Assembly: GCA_965116245.1 (NCBI GenBank)
Contig: OZ220497.1
Coordinates: 682,001 to 746,000, forward strand
DNA from: Poriferisodalis sp965116245
GTDB taxonomy: Bacteria; Actinomycetota; Acidimicrobiia; Acidimicrobiales; Poriferisodalaceae
Direction of reading: 5' to 3'
DNA: 64,000 bases
Position 1 is the stretch's first letter. Each line of letters opens with the position of its first letter. Positions 1-9,200 of this stretch are shown in pieces. The notes under the pieces were generated by a model. That model did not search any database. It was not told where the DNA came from and saw nothing but the letters and a program-made list of their open reading frames with translations. Position numbers and translations under genes: made by a program.

Positions 1-1005
1 GAGGTTGCGGGTGTGCCGGTCATATTGTCACGCGGCGCTGATGGCCAGATGCGCTCATTCGTGAACATGTGCAGCCACCGTGGCTCGATAGTTGTTCCGG
101 AAGGAACCGGCAAAGCCCGCAGGTTCACGTGCCCTTATCACGCCTGGAGTTACGACAATGAGGGTCATCTGGTTGGGATTTTGGATCGTGACGAATTCGG
201 CGACCTCGACACAGACTGTCATGGCCTCACACCCCTTCCCGTGGCTGAGCGGGCTGGCATTGTCTTCGGCTCGCTAACTCCAGAAACGCCGTTCGACATC
301 GACACCTACCTATGCGGCTACGGCGCGATGCTTGAGCATCACGACTTTGCGAGCTGCGTCTACGTCGGCAACCAGGCCGTGGACGGACCCAATTGGAAGG
401 TGGCCTACGACGGCTATCTCGACTTTTATCACCTGCCGATCCTGCACCGAGAGACATTCGGGCCCGACTACTCCAACAAGGCGATCTATGACGCGTGGGG
501 TCCACACCAGCGCGTAACCTCACCCGACCACAGAATCTTGGCGATCGATGGTCTCGCTGCCGACGATTGGCCTATTGAGTTGCTCACCGCCGGTGTGTGG
601 ACAATCTTCCCACACACTTCGGTCGCAGGGTTCAAAGTGAGCGCCAACGGCGTGCCGGGCGGCGGCCGGATGTACATGATCTCAACGCTGTTCCCTGGCG
701 ACACCCCGGACACTTCACGCACAATCCAGCACTTCCTTGCCGCCTTTCAGCCCTCCGAGGAGCTGAACGAGCTGATTGAAGCCCAAAAGGCGTTCTTGCT
801 GCACGTAGTGCGCGACGAGGACTACTACACCGGCAACCGGATCCAACGAGCGGTCAAAACCGGCGCCAAGACGGAGTTTTTGTTCGGTCGCAACGAAGCT
901 GGCGGTCAGCGGTTCCACGGCTGGGTTGATCGCCTAGTGGCCGCAGAGACCGCGCAGGACTTCGCCAACCTGTTTGTCGGCGCCGAGGTGTCGTTCCAGC
1001 GTTGA
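1..1005 (+). CDS. Rieske aromatic-ring-hydroxylating oxygenase, alpha subunit (5' partial)
   Basis: The frame is open from the first base, so the true start lies before the window and only about the last 334 codons are present. The Rieske [2Fe-2S] ligands are visible near the N-terminus as CSHRG and CPYHAW. The mononuclear iron site of the catalytic domain follows as DFYHLPILH, with a late acidic segment VRDEDYY that should supply the third ligand. Enzymes of this family add oxygen to aromatic or alicyclic rings using electrons from a ferredoxin or reductase; the substrate cannot be assigned. The downstream neighbour, an LLM flavoprotein, is convergent (43 bp gap). Three more full-length homologues occur in this window. 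Confidence 0.9.
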   Translation, partial: EVAGVPVILSRGADGQMRSFVNMCSHRGSIVVPEGTGKARRFTCPYHAWSYDNEGHLVGILDRDEFGDLDTDCHGLTPLPVAERAGIVFGSLTPETPFDIDTYLCGYGAMLEHHDFASCVYVGNQAVDGPNWKVAYDGYLDFYHLPILHRETFGPDYSNKAIYDAWGPHQRVTSPDHRILAIDGLAADDWPIELLTAGVWTIFPHTSVAGFKVSANGVPGGGRMYMISTLFPGDTPDTSRTIQHFLAAFQPSEELNELIEAQKAFLLHVVRDEDYYTGNRIQRAVKTGAKTEFLFGRNEAGGQRFHGWVDRLVAAETAQDFANLFVGAEVSFQR

Positions 1006-1048
1006 CTGAAACAACGCTGCGAAAGTACTCAGCAACAGCCGCGGCAGC

Positions 1049-2134
1049 TCAGAGTTCTCGCAACACCGCCATCAGCTCGGGAAGCTCAGCGCCGCGAGCC
1101 ATGATCTCTTCCATACCTCCAACCACTCCAGTGAGATTGGCGAGCACCACGTGCTCAAGTCCCTCTTGCGCGTAACCCTCTAGCTGCGACCCGATCTCCT
1201 GCGCATTGCCCACAAAGAGCACCTGTTGAACCATCTCAAAGGGGATAGTGGGCGCAAGATCGCGCAGTTCGTCTGCATTCAGGTCGTGGATGATCACATC
1301 GATGAAGCCCTTGGAGTCGTTGCCTAACGGATGGACCAACCCGTTTGCCTCCCAAATTGATCCCATAGCGAAAAGCCCGAAGAGCTTTCCCAGCGGTTCG
1401 GATTCAAACATCTCCGCCGCGCGTTCGGAACTTTGCGCGAACAAGCAGAACGGCAACATGGCCGCCTCCGGAGCCGGACGCCCAGCCGCTGCAGCATGGT
1501 CGCGGATGGTCTGCAGTTTGCGCCCGTATTCCTGCGGCGACATCCACCAAGCAGGGATCCAGCCATCGGCGTAGCGACCGGTCAGACCTAGCATGCGCGG
1601 TCCGTGTCCGGCCACCCACACGGCAGGTTTGCCGCGTCCAGGAGCCTCTAGCGGAAGTCCGATCCGGCCTGGGCCTTCGGGCATGACGCCATCGTCGAGC
1701 AGGCTGCGCAACTCGGCTAGGCACTCTTCAAGCAGTGCCACAGGCCGCTCGAACGGGTAGCCGAACGGCGTGAGGCTTTCCGCCTCGCCGGAGCCGATGC
1801 CCAGGATGAATCCGCCGGGAATCAAGTCGTTCAATGAGAGCGCTGTACGTGCCAAGTCGATGGCGCGACGACGAGTCGAGTCGGTGACCGAGATGCCATA
1901 GGGCTTGTCGGTCAGAGTGCCGATCTTGACTCCGTAGACGAAGGGGTCGTAGAACGCATCGGGGTCCGACGCCAACGCAGACAGTGGTATCTCGCTCCAC
2001 AAATCAGGGTGGAAAACTCCCAAGAAGTGATCGGGAGCCCAATACGAATCGGCGCCCATCTGTTCGTATAGGGGGAGCATCTGTTCGGTGCTGGCGAAAG
2101 GAAACTGCGCTGGGAGTGTGATCCCGACTTTCAT
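1049..2134 (-). CDS. LLM-class flavin/F420-dependent oxidoreductase
   Basis: A 361-residue luciferase-like monooxygenase-fold protein. It starts MKVGITLPAQFPFAS and contains the family's typical GFILGIGSGEAE stretch near residue 110 and VWVAGHGPRMLGL near 185, which in this family line the flavin or F420 pocket of a TIM barrel. Actinobacterial relatives are mostly coenzyme-F420-dependent dehydrogenases or reductases; here the cofactor is inferred from family and host type, not seen. It is convergent with the Rieske gene before it. It shares its strand with the PPOX gene whose start lies further right, so both could be read leftward as one unit (67 bp gap). The substrate is unknown. Confidence 0.85.
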   Translation of the reverse strand: MKVGITLPAQFPFASTEQMLPLYEQMGADSYWAPDHFLGVFHPDLWSEIPLSALASDPDAFYDPFVYGVKIGTLTDKPYGISVTDSTRRRAIDLARTALSLNDLIPGGFILGIGSGEAESLTPFGYPFERPVALLEECLAELRSLLDDGVMPEGPGRIGLPLEAPGRGKPAVWVAGHGPRMLGLTGRYADGWIPAWWMSPQEYGRKLQTIRDHAAAAGRPAPEAAMLPFCLFAQSSERAAEMFESEPLGKLFGLFAMGSIWEANGLVHPLGNDSKGFIDVIIHDLNADELRDLAPTIPFEMVQQVLFVGNAQEIGSQLEGYAQEGLEHVVLANLTGVVGGMEEIMARGAELPELMAVLREL

Positions 2135-2201
2135 GGTGAACTCCTGCGTTCAGGGTGTCGCGCATCCTGCCGTGGTGAGCGACTGGTGTGTGCTGTGGGG
2201 C

Positions 2202-2732
2202 TCATCCGTTGCGAGACGACAGCCAACGCGCCGTGGCCTTCGCCATTTTTGAGCCGTCGTATCCGATGCGCTGTGTCGGTTCCACCTCAAGGATCACGCG
2301 GCGTGGCGAGTCCAAGAAAGACACGAACGTGGCTTGGCCCTCTTCGTCACCGGGACGCAGCGCCGCGGCCAGGGCCGGGTAGAACCAGGCCTTGGTTTCG
2401 GCGTCGTCATGCACAGTGCATGTGCCCTTCCAGGTGATCGCCTTGTTGCGTGGCATCGGCGAACCGGTGCTGGTCACCACAATGCACACCCTCGGGTCGC
2501 GTCGCACCGCACTGATGCGCGCTCGCTGACTCGATGCCGTCAGCCAGAAGCGTCCGTCTCGCCAGACGTAGGACATGATGACCCCGACTGGCCAGCCCTC
2601 ACGGTTGGCCCATATGAAGGTGCATTCGTTGTGTGCCAGCAGTAGCTGCTCTTCAACGTCGGCGTCCAGGTCATACACCGTGACGTCCTCGTAGTTCTCC
2701 TCGGGATGGTTCTGCGACGATTGCTCAGCCAT
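2202..2732 (-). CDS. Pyridoxamine 5'-phosphate oxidase-like (PPOX/FDOR) family protein
   Basis: A 176-residue split-barrel protein. The pattern ECTFIWANREGWPVGVIM, then DGRFWLTASSQRARISAVRR and VCIVVTSTG, is that of PPOX-fold flavin or F420-binding proteins, in which a strand pair and an arginine-rich segment bind the cofactor. It is clearly paralogous to the gene at 38301-38861: both share the WKGT/YKGT..VHDD..TKAWFYPALAA block near the middle. Members of the group reduce or oxidise small hydrophobic substrates or bind heme or F420; the reaction here is not known. It is divergent from the nitroreductase gene with 53 bp between starts, so promoters for both must lie in that gap. Confidence 0.8.
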   Translation of the reverse strand: MAEQSSQNHPEENYEDVTVYDLDADVEEQLLLAHNECTFIWANREGWPVGVIMSYVWRDGRFWLTASSQRARISAVRRDPRVCIVVTSTGSPMPRNKAITWKGTCTVHDDAETKAWFYPALAAALRPGDEEGQATFVSFLDSPRRVILEVEPTQRIGYDGSKMAKATARWLSSRNG

Positions 2733-2785
2733 GGTGCGCCTCCGTTCGGCTGCTGCGTCAAGCTACACCCGGCTACCTTGCCGCC

Positions 2786-3457
2786 ATGGACGTCTACGAA
2801 GCCATCTACACGACCCGGGCAATGCGTCGGTTGTCACCTGAACCATTTGATGCTGCGCTTTTGCCGAAGCTGTTTGACGCGGCGGTGCGCGGCCCGAGCG
2901 GCGGGAACGAGCAGCGTTTCCGCTTCATGACCGTCACCCAGCCCAACACCAAGGCAGAGATACAGCGCATCTACCGCGAGTGTTTGGATGAGCTGAACTC
3001 AACGCGCTATGCGTATGTGCAAAGCCAAGTGGCTTCGGGTGATCGGAACGACCCAGCCGTGCAACGGGCGGTACGGATCGACAGCTCTGCGCAGTGGTTC
3101 GCCGACAATTTGCATCAAGCACCGGTCCTGGTGTTTGTGTTCGGCAAGCCCGGCGGTGAGACGACGACGTTTCCGTGCCTGTGGAACCTCTGCCTGGCCG
3201 CGCGAGCCGAAGGCCTGGGCACAGCGATCACGACGTTGCTCAAGCTGCAACAGCAGCGGGTCGAGCACCTACTGGGCGTGCCCGAAGGCGAGCAGTGGCA
3301 GATGCACGGCATGGTTCCACTCGGCACACCACTGGGCAGGTGGGGTGTGGCCGAACGCAAACCCGCGCACCTTTCGGTCTTCAGCGAGAGATGGGGCGAA
3401 CCGGTTGATTGGACGGTCAACGAACCGCTGTGGCCACCCGCGCAAAACGAAGGCTGA
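2786..3457 (+). CDS. Nitroreductase-family FMN-dependent oxidoreductase
   Basis: A 223-residue protein with the nitroreductase N-terminal signature: DVYEAIYTTRAMRRLSPEPF (the TRRS-like FMN phosphate contact), then AAVRGPSGGNEQRFRF. The later block LWNLCLAARAEGLGTAITT matches the family's second FMN-contacting helix and turn. Such enzymes use NAD(P)H and FMN to reduce nitro groups, enones or flavins. The start ATG follows the divergent promoter gap shared with the PPOX gene. The ABC-transporter operon begins 61 bp downstream on the same strand, and possible co-transcription would link it to processing of an imported compound. The substrate is unknown. Confidence 0.87.
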   Translation: MDVYEAIYTTRAMRRLSPEPFDAALLPKLFDAAVRGPSGGNEQRFRFMTVTQPNTKAEIQRIYRECLDELNSTRYAYVQSQVASGDRNDPAVQRAVRIDSSAQWFADNLHQAPVLVFVFGKPGGETTTFPCLWNLCLAARAEGLGTAITTLLKLQQQRVEHLLGVPEGEQWQMHGMVPLGTPLGRWGVAERKPAHLSVFSERWGEPVDWTVNEPLWPPAQNEG

Positions 3458-3518
3458 GCGGTACCTCTTTGCTCAGGTTGTCGTCTACTGTTACCTCACC
3501 AACTCCTAGGGGGACCAA

Positions 3519-5099
3519 GTGAGAAAGTCAGGACTCGCGAAGCTGCTCGCGCTGCTGTTCGCATTCACGCTCATCGCTGCGGCATGCAGCAGCGACGACG
3601 CAGGAACCGACGGTGTGGCCACAACCGAAGATGACTCGGCGGCCATGGCCGACGGTGACACCGATAGCGACGCAGACATGGGCGATGGCGACACCGATGC
3701 CGACATGGGCGATGGTGACACGGATGCCAACACGGGCATGGACGATGGCATGGACGACAGCGATGCCCACATGGGTGACATGCTGGGCGACAACGCAGTC
3801 TTCGGCAACGGCGCCGAGGAATGGGAGCGTGCAGTCCATCTAGGCGAAGCGAACCCGCTGGCGGCCAACGGCGAACCGATCGTGATGTTCATGGTGAACC
3901 TGGAAGGAGCGCCGGGAGGATCGTTCCCAGAAGTTCGTGAGGGCCTTCAGATTGGGATCAACTACATCAACACGACGCTCGGCGGTGTCGGCGCGGACCT
4001 TGAGAATGGCGTGCCAGGCAGACCACTCGCGCTGGAAGCATGTCCGCACACGTTGGACCCGGCTGAAGCGCAAGCCTGCGCAGCCGAATCCGTCGCCGCC
4101 AATCCCGACCTGATTATCAAGGGCATCGACTTTTTCAGCCCGATTTTCTGGCCCGTGTGGGCTGGCCAGTACCCGGTGATTGACACGTTGCCCATCTTCG
4201 TTGCAGACTTCGTCGCAGACGGCTCGCTCGCCATGGGCGGCGCATGCGTCTCGGCGTTCCCCGGCGGGGCGCAAGCCATGGTTGAAGCAGGCCACGACCG
4301 CATCGCCATCATCTACTCCGACAACGCGCCCGGTCAAGAGTGCTGGGCCGACACCCAGGAGCGCTTTTACAAGTACTACGAGCAGACCGAAGGAGTTGAG
4401 TACCGCGGCTTCCCTGAGGCACCAGGCGACCCCTCCGACAACGACGCGATTGTGCAGGAGATCCTGAACTTCCTAGAAGGCAGCAACGGCGCAGTGCATT
4501 TTGGTATCGCTGCCGCGGATTGCGCTGAGTACAACGACGCCCTTGACGCTGCGGGCAACACCCACCAGGTGTGGCCCTCAGGCAGTTGCGTGGATGACGC
4601 CGTAACAAGTGCTGCTTCGGCGACTGGCAAGCACTTTGGTTTTGATGGTCCACCCGCACCCGACAACGCTTCTTTGTTGGAGCAGTTCCATCCGTTTTGG
4701 CAGTGGGAGGTCAACCAACGCGAAGCAGTCCTGGTAGCAGGCCAGCCTGAGTCGCCACTTTCGACGTTCATGCGACTCGGTTTCAATACCGCAGTTATGG
4801 CTTACCAGGTCGTCGGCGATTTCATTGCCACCGGTGGCGACCCCAGTGATCATCAAGCGCTAAAGGCGTTTATGGGTTCGCTTGACAATCAGCACCGCGT
4901 TGCGGGCACGCCACTTGACTGCGCCAACAAGGTGCCCGAATGGGGTGCCATCTGCGCATTCCATTTCACCAGCTTCACCTGGAACGGTGAGGAGTTCGTG
5001 GCGAACGACTTCCTGGGGCACGACCCTGCCGATCCCAGCACCTGGATCAACGTGCGCGACCTGCTTGCGGTGGTTGCCACGGAGGTGCCACGCGGCTAA
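3519..5099 (+). CDS. ABC transporter substrate-binding lipoprotein (branched-chain amino acid type)
   Basis: A 526-residue extracytoplasmic receptor of the Leu/Ile/Val-binding fold. A GTG start follows the strong ribosome site AGGGGGA. The lipoprotein signal is clear: a charged MRK, a hydrophobic helix, then the lipobox ending at Cys23 (LIAAAC). Residues about 25-85 form an acidic Asp/Met/Gly-rich linker made of repeated GDTD.DMGD units, coded by imperfect 27-bp DNA repeats. The binding domain starts near residue 110 (GEPIVMFMVNLEG). It opens a four-gene importer cluster with a fused permease and two ATPases. Family members bind branched amino acids, amides, urea or aromatic acids; the ring-cleaving neighbourhood favours a non-amino-acid ligand, which is an inference. 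Confidence 0.88.
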   Translation: MRKSGLAKLLALLFAFTLIAAACSSDDAGTDGVATTEDDSAAMADGDTDSDADMGDGDTDADMGDGDTDANTGMDDGMDDSDAHMGDMLGDNAVFGNGAEEWERAVHLGEANPLAANGEPIVMFMVNLEGAPGGSFPEVREGLQIGINYINTTLGGVGADLENGVPGRPLALEACPHTLDPAEAQACAAESVAANPDLIIKGIDFFSPIFWPVWAGQYPVIDTLPIFVADFVADGSLAMGGACVSAFPGGAQAMVEAGHDRIAIIYSDNAPGQECWADTQERFYKYYEQTEGVEYRGFPEAPGDPSDNDAIVQEILNFLEGSNGAVHFGIAAADCAEYNDALDAAGNTHQVWPSGSCVDDAVTSAASATGKHFGFDGPPAPDNASLLEQFHPFWQWEVNQREAVLVAGQPESPLSTFMRLGFNTAVMAYQVVGDFIATGGDPSDHQALKAFMGSLDNQHRVAGTPLDCANKVPEWGAICAFHFTSFTWNGEEFVANDFLGHDPADPSTWINVRDLLAVVATEVPRG

Positions 5100-5142
5100 C
5101 AGCACCTAGACACACAGTTCGCACCAACCTTCCAGTGTCACC

Positions 5143-7557
5143 ATGAGCGACCTGCTCATCGCGATCGCGATCGGCATCGGCGCTGGTGGTCTGTACGCCA
5201 TGCTCGGCTCGGGCATCGTGGCCGCGTTCAAGGGCTCAGGCGTTATCAACTTTGCCCACGGCGCGGTCGCGATGTACGCCGCCTACACCTGGTCGGAGCT
5301 GCGTCAAACCGGCGACATCTATCTGCCATGGTTCGATCCGCTGCCCACGCACTGGTTGAACCTGCCGGTGCGGATCAATGTGCGCGACACCGGCTTTGAA
5401 GAGGCTGGTGTCTTCTGGGATCAAGCCATACCCATTTTCTTTGGCATGGTCATGGCCGGTCTGCTGGGACTCATGCTGCACTTTTTGGTGTTCCGACCGT
5501 TGCGCAACTCGCCTGCTTTGGCGAAAGTCATCGGATCAATCGGAGCCATGCTGTGGTTCCAGTCAATCGCACAATTGCACTTTGGCAGCACGCTGCGCAC
5601 CCAGCAAGGGTTCTTGCCGACCGGCTCCATCGACAATTTTCTCGGCTTAGGCGCCAGCATCGGTGTCGACCGAGTGTGGGTGCTGGTCGCTGCGCTGATT
5701 ATGGGCGGCGGCGTGGCCTTGATCTACCGCCATACACATTTTGGCCTTGCGACGAGAGCTGCTGACGAAAACGAAAAAGGTGCCACCCTGCTCGGGTACT
5801 CACCGCAGCGCCTGGCTTTGCTGAATTGGCTCCTCGCCTCGCTCATGGCAGGCGCGGCCGGGCTGCTGTTTGTTGGCATTGCGACGCTCACGCCTTCCAA
5901 CTACTCGCTGTTCGTTATCCCGGCACTGGTTGCCGCTCTGCTCGGCAACCTCAAATCGGTTTGGCTGGCCACCCTGGGCGGAATCGGCTTGGGAATGGTC
6001 CAATCGGGATTCGTCAACATCGCCAATCGAGACTGGTGGCCCGAACTGTTGCGCGCCGAAGCTGTGCGGCAGATCATCCCACTCGCTGTCGTGGTGCTGT
6101 TTCTCTTCTTGCGGGGCGACAAGGTGCCTGAGCGGGGAACAGTTGGCGTGAAGGGTCAGCCACGCGCACCCAAGACTCGCAACCCCGTCGTGACTGCTGT
6201 GTTCCCGTTGCTGTTGGCACTGGGGGGCATCTGGCTGTTCAGCGGGCCGTGGGAAGTTGCATTCACATCGTCTCTGGTTGCGATTCCGGTGATGCTGTCG
6301 CTAGTGGTGCTGACCGGATATCTCGGCCAGATAAGCCTGGCGCAGACGGCGTTAGGCGGCGTCGCTGCGTACATGATGGTTCGTCTCGTGTCAGATGGCA
6401 CCAAACAAAACGAATTTCAGTTCGTGATTGTTGACGGGCCCGGTTGGCCACACGAGATCGGGATGGTCTTGGGTGTCGTCATCGCAGTGGGCGCTGGCTT
6501 GCTCATTGCGTTACCGGCGTTGCGTATCCGCGGTGTGCAGCTAGCTGTAGTCACCATTACCGCCGTCGTCGCAATCAGAGAGTTCGTGCTGAAGAACGAG
6601 TTCTTGTCCGGCGAAGGTGCAAAGTCCAACAATCCGGTGCCACGGCCGAGCCTGCTGGGTATGGATGTTGGCGTTCAAGACCCCGAGACGTTCAATCCTG
6701 ACCGTTGGCAGTTCGCGGTGTTTGCTGTCATTCTGGTTGTGCTCTGCTCGCTGGCGGTGGCGAATCTGCGTCGAGGCGGAACCGGTAGACGCTTTTTGGC
6801 TATTCGGTCCAACGAACGCGCTGCGGCGGCTGCTGGCATTGACGTAGCCCGCAACAAGCTGCTGGGTTTTGGTATAGCCGCCGCTCTCGCAGGGATCGGC
6901 GGTGTGCTCACCGCGTACAAGCTGTCGTCGATCTCATTTGAGAACTACAACGTCTTCGTCGGTATTGCAGTTGTGGCGTTCGCCTATCTGGGTGGCATCT
7001 CGATGGCATCGGGCTCGGTATATGGCTCGCTTATCTCGGCGGGCGGCATTCTTGCCTACACCATTAGCCATCACTTCCCCGATGTCACCAAGGACTACAT
7101 AACCGCCGTCGGTGCCCTTGGGCTGATCCTCAACGCGATCATCACCAACGGTGAGGGCATCGCGATGTTGAACCTGCAGTTGATGCAGACGCTGCGTAAC
7201 TATGTTCGCTACGCCCGATGGCATCACTGGCGGCGGCTGCTTGTACGTCTCGCACCGACTGTTGCAATCAGCCTGGTTCTCGGATGGCTGGTCTGGACAC
7301 GCCAAGCACACTTCAACAGTTGGATGTTGGTGTTGGCAGTGTGGATCGGGTTGAACGTGCGCGCTCTAGGCCAAGCAATCATTCGGATTGCGACCGGCAC
7401 GGGCGGCATGTTCTACGTACCGCCGCCCGATTCGCCCGCATGGGGTCCCCTGCATGACGAATCGCCAGACACGACGCGGCCTGCCAACGTCGATGTCACT
7501 GTCGGTGCCGCTTCCAATGGCGTCGATACCGCCAACAGCGAAGATGGCGTTTCGTGA
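5143..7557 (+). CDS. Fused LivH-LivM branched-chain-type ABC permease
   Basis: An 804-residue membrane protein joining both permease halves in one chain. Residues 1-330 are LivH-like (start LLIAIAIGIGAGGLYAMLG, then GVINFAHGAVAMY). Residues about 350-690 are LivM-like, with the typical GYLGQISLAQTALGG and the cytoplasmic loop RRGGTGRRFLAIRSNERAA. The LivM half is followed by two further hydrophobic segments and a hydrophilic tail of about 50 residues. In most bacteria the two halves are separate genes, although fusions are known in Actinobacteria. The stop overlaps the GTG of the next gene (GTGA), so translation with LivG is probably coupled. Confidence 0.92.
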   Translation: MSDLLIAIAIGIGAGGLYAMLGSGIVAAFKGSGVINFAHGAVAMYAAYTWSELRQTGDIYLPWFDPLPTHWLNLPVRINVRDTGFEEAGVFWDQAIPIFFGMVMAGLLGLMLHFLVFRPLRNSPALAKVIGSIGAMLWFQSIAQLHFGSTLRTQQGFLPTGSIDNFLGLGASIGVDRVWVLVAALIMGGGVALIYRHTHFGLATRAADENEKGATLLGYSPQRLALLNWLLASLMAGAAGLLFVGIATLTPSNYSLFVIPALVAALLGNLKSVWLATLGGIGLGMVQSGFVNIANRDWWPELLRAEAVRQIIPLAVVVLFLFLRGDKVPERGTVGVKGQPRAPKTRNPVVTAVFPLLLALGGIWLFSGPWEVAFTSSLVAIPVMLSLVVLTGYLGQISLAQTALGGVAAYMMVRLVSDGTKQNEFQFVIVDGPGWPHEIGMVLGVVIAVGAGLLIALPALRIRGVQLAVVTITAVVAIREFVLKNEFLSGEGAKSNNPVPRPSLLGMDVGVQDPETFNPDRWQFAVFAVILVVLCSLAVANLRRGGTGRRFLAIRSNERAAAAAGIDVARNKLLGFGIAAALAGIGGVLTAYKLSSISFENYNVFVGIAVVAFAYLGGISMASGSVYGSLISAGGILAYTISHHFPDVTKDYITAVGALGLILNAIITNGEGIAMLNLQLMQTLRNYVRYARWHHWRRLLVRLAPTVAISLVLGWLVWTRQAHFNSWMLVLAVWIGLNVRALGQAIIRIATGTGGMFYVPPPDSPAWGPLHDESPDTTRPANVDVTVGAASNGVDTANSEDGVS

Positions 7558-8348
7558 GCCTGCTCGAGACTCGGGACTTGACCGTCACTTTTGGTGGCTT
7601 GAATGCCAACGACTCGGTGAGTATCAGTATTGAGGCTGGGAGCTTCGTCGGACTCATTGGACCCAACGGTGCTGGCAAGACCACTTTCATTGATGCAATT
7701 ACGGGGTTCGTTACGACATCGGCGGGCAGTGCATATCTGGACGGGGCGGATCTGTTGGCCATGAAACCGCATGAGCGGGCCCGGGCCGGACTGTCTCGCA
7801 CATTCCAATCATTGGAGCTCTTCGACGATTTGAGTGTTGAGGACAACTTGCTGGTGGCAGGAGAAAGGTCGCGCTGGTACAGCTTCCTTGGCGACTTCGT
7901 CAAGCCGTCACGCAAGACCGGTGTTGAGCCTCAGGTGGACTGGGCGCTGGAAGTTCTCGGCCTTAGTGAACATCGCACGGCGAGCCCCGGCGACCTATCG
8001 CACGGACAACGAAAGCTCGTTGGTGTGGCCCGAGCGTTGACGTCGCAGCCCAAGTTGGTGCTGCTGGACGAACCGGCTGCAGGGCTCGATACCTCTGAGA
8101 GCCAGGCTCTGGGCAGCCAACTGCGCTCGTTCTTGACCCACGACATCACTGTCTTTCTGATTGACCACGACATGGGATTGGTGCTGAACGTCTGCGACTA
8201 CATCTACGTGCTCGACTTCGGCAAGATCATCGCTGCGGGCACACCCGACGAGATCAGAGTGCATCCCGAGGTGGTTCGAGCCTATTTGGGCGAGTCGGCT
8301 AGTGCTCTGCAAGAGGCCGGTGCCAAGGATGCGAGGCACGCTCAATGA
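7554..8348 (+). CDS. ABC transporter ATP-binding protein, LivG type
   Basis: A 264-residue ATPase. The Walker A motif is GPNGAGKTTF (residues 38-47), the signature is LSHGQRKLVGVARAL, Walker B is KLVLLDEPAAGLD, and the switch histidine lies in FLIDHDMGLVL. As in LivG, the region after Walker A to the signature is long, and the signature is SHGQ rather than SGGQ. It would pair with the LivF-type ATPase to drive the fused permease. It starts with GTG overlapping the permease stop by 4 bp and ends with an ATGA overlap into the next ATPase, so the three genes form one tightly coupled unit. Confidence 0.93.
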   Translation: MSLLETRDLTVTFGGLNANDSVSISIEAGSFVGLIGPNGAGKTTFIDAITGFVTTSAGSAYLDGADLLAMKPHERARAGLSRTFQSLELFDDLSVEDNLLVAGERSRWYSFLGDFVKPSRKTGVEPQVDWALEVLGLSEHRTASPGDLSHGQRKLVGVARALTSQPKLVLLDEPAAGLDTSESQALGSQLRSFLTHDITVFLIDHDMGLVLNVCDYIYVLDFGKIIAAGTPDEIRVHPEVVRAYLGESASALQEAGAKDARHAQ

Positions 8349-9148
8349 GACTCGGGCTGCGCAAGCGTGCGACTTCTGCGCCTTCTAGCGAGGCAGCAGA
8401 CTCTGATGGCGGCCTAGAGGCTGAGAGCGACGGCATCACGATCTCAGGTTTGCACACTGGATATGGCGGAGTTGCCGTGGTGCGCGATCTGGACCTGTCA
8501 GTGAGGCCCGGTGAAGTTGTCGCGCTGCTGGGGCCGAACGGCGCTGGCAAAACGACCACGTTGTTGACCATCTCCGGCTTGATCAAGCCGCTCGTCGGCC
8601 ACATATGGATCGACGGCAATGCTGTCGACACCAAGTATCCGCATCGAAACGCTCGACTCGGCTTAGCTCATGTAGCCGAGGATCGCTCGCTGTTCTTTGA
8701 TCTGACGACGGAGGAAAATCTGCGGCTCGGTCTGCGCGGGTCCGACGACGAGTCAGCAGATCTTGAGCACGCGTTGGAATTGCTGCCAGCATTGCGCAGC
8801 CTGCTGGACCGCCGAGCCGGGCTGTTGTCGGGTGGGGAGCAGCAGATGCTGGCCATGGCTCGGGCGCTAGCTGGACGACCACGGCTACTGCTAGTGGACG
8901 AGATGAGCCTCGGCCTGGCACCAGTCATCGTCGAACGACTGCTGCCGATAGTACGCGATGTCGCCGAGTCCACCGGTGCGGGCGTGTTGATCGTGGAACA
9001 GCACATTCACATGGCACTAGAAGTCGTGGACCGGGCCTACGTGATGAACCGCGGCAGGATCGTGATGGAAGGCACAGCCGCCGAACTGAAACAACACCAA
9101 GAGCTACTGCTAGCGAGCTATCTGGGCGGCGACGAACTGGATGCGTGA
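8345..9148 (+). CDS. ABC transporter ATP-binding protein, LivF type
   Basis: A 267-residue ATPase with Walker A GPNGAGKTTT, a LivF-like signature LLSGGEQQMLAMARALAGRP, Walker B LLLVDEMSLGLAP and the H-loop IVEQHIHMALEV. The first 35 residues are a hydrophilic extension before the ATPase fold begins (ITISGLHTGYG). DEMSLGLAP in place of DEPSLGLAP is common in the family. The gene overlaps the LivG gene by 4 bp (ATGA) and ends the transport operon; a Rieske oxygenase follows 52 bp later on the same strand and may share the transcript. Confidence 0.93.
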   Translation: MRLGLRKRATSAPSSEAADSDGGLEAESDGITISGLHTGYGGVAVVRDLDLSVRPGEVVALLGPNGAGKTTTLLTISGLIKPLVGHIWIDGNAVDTKYPHRNARLGLAHVAEDRSLFFDLTTEENLRLGLRGSDDESADLEHALELLPALRSLLDRRAGLLSGGEQQMLAMARALAGRPRLLLVDEMSLGLAPVIVERLLPIVRDVAESTGAGVLIVEQHIHMALEVVDRAYVMNRGRIVMEGTAAELKQHQELLLASYLGGDELDA

Positions 9149-9200
9149 CACAGAAGTTGGCCGTGCGCTGCCACCTAGTTGACTGTGGACGGTTGAGCTA

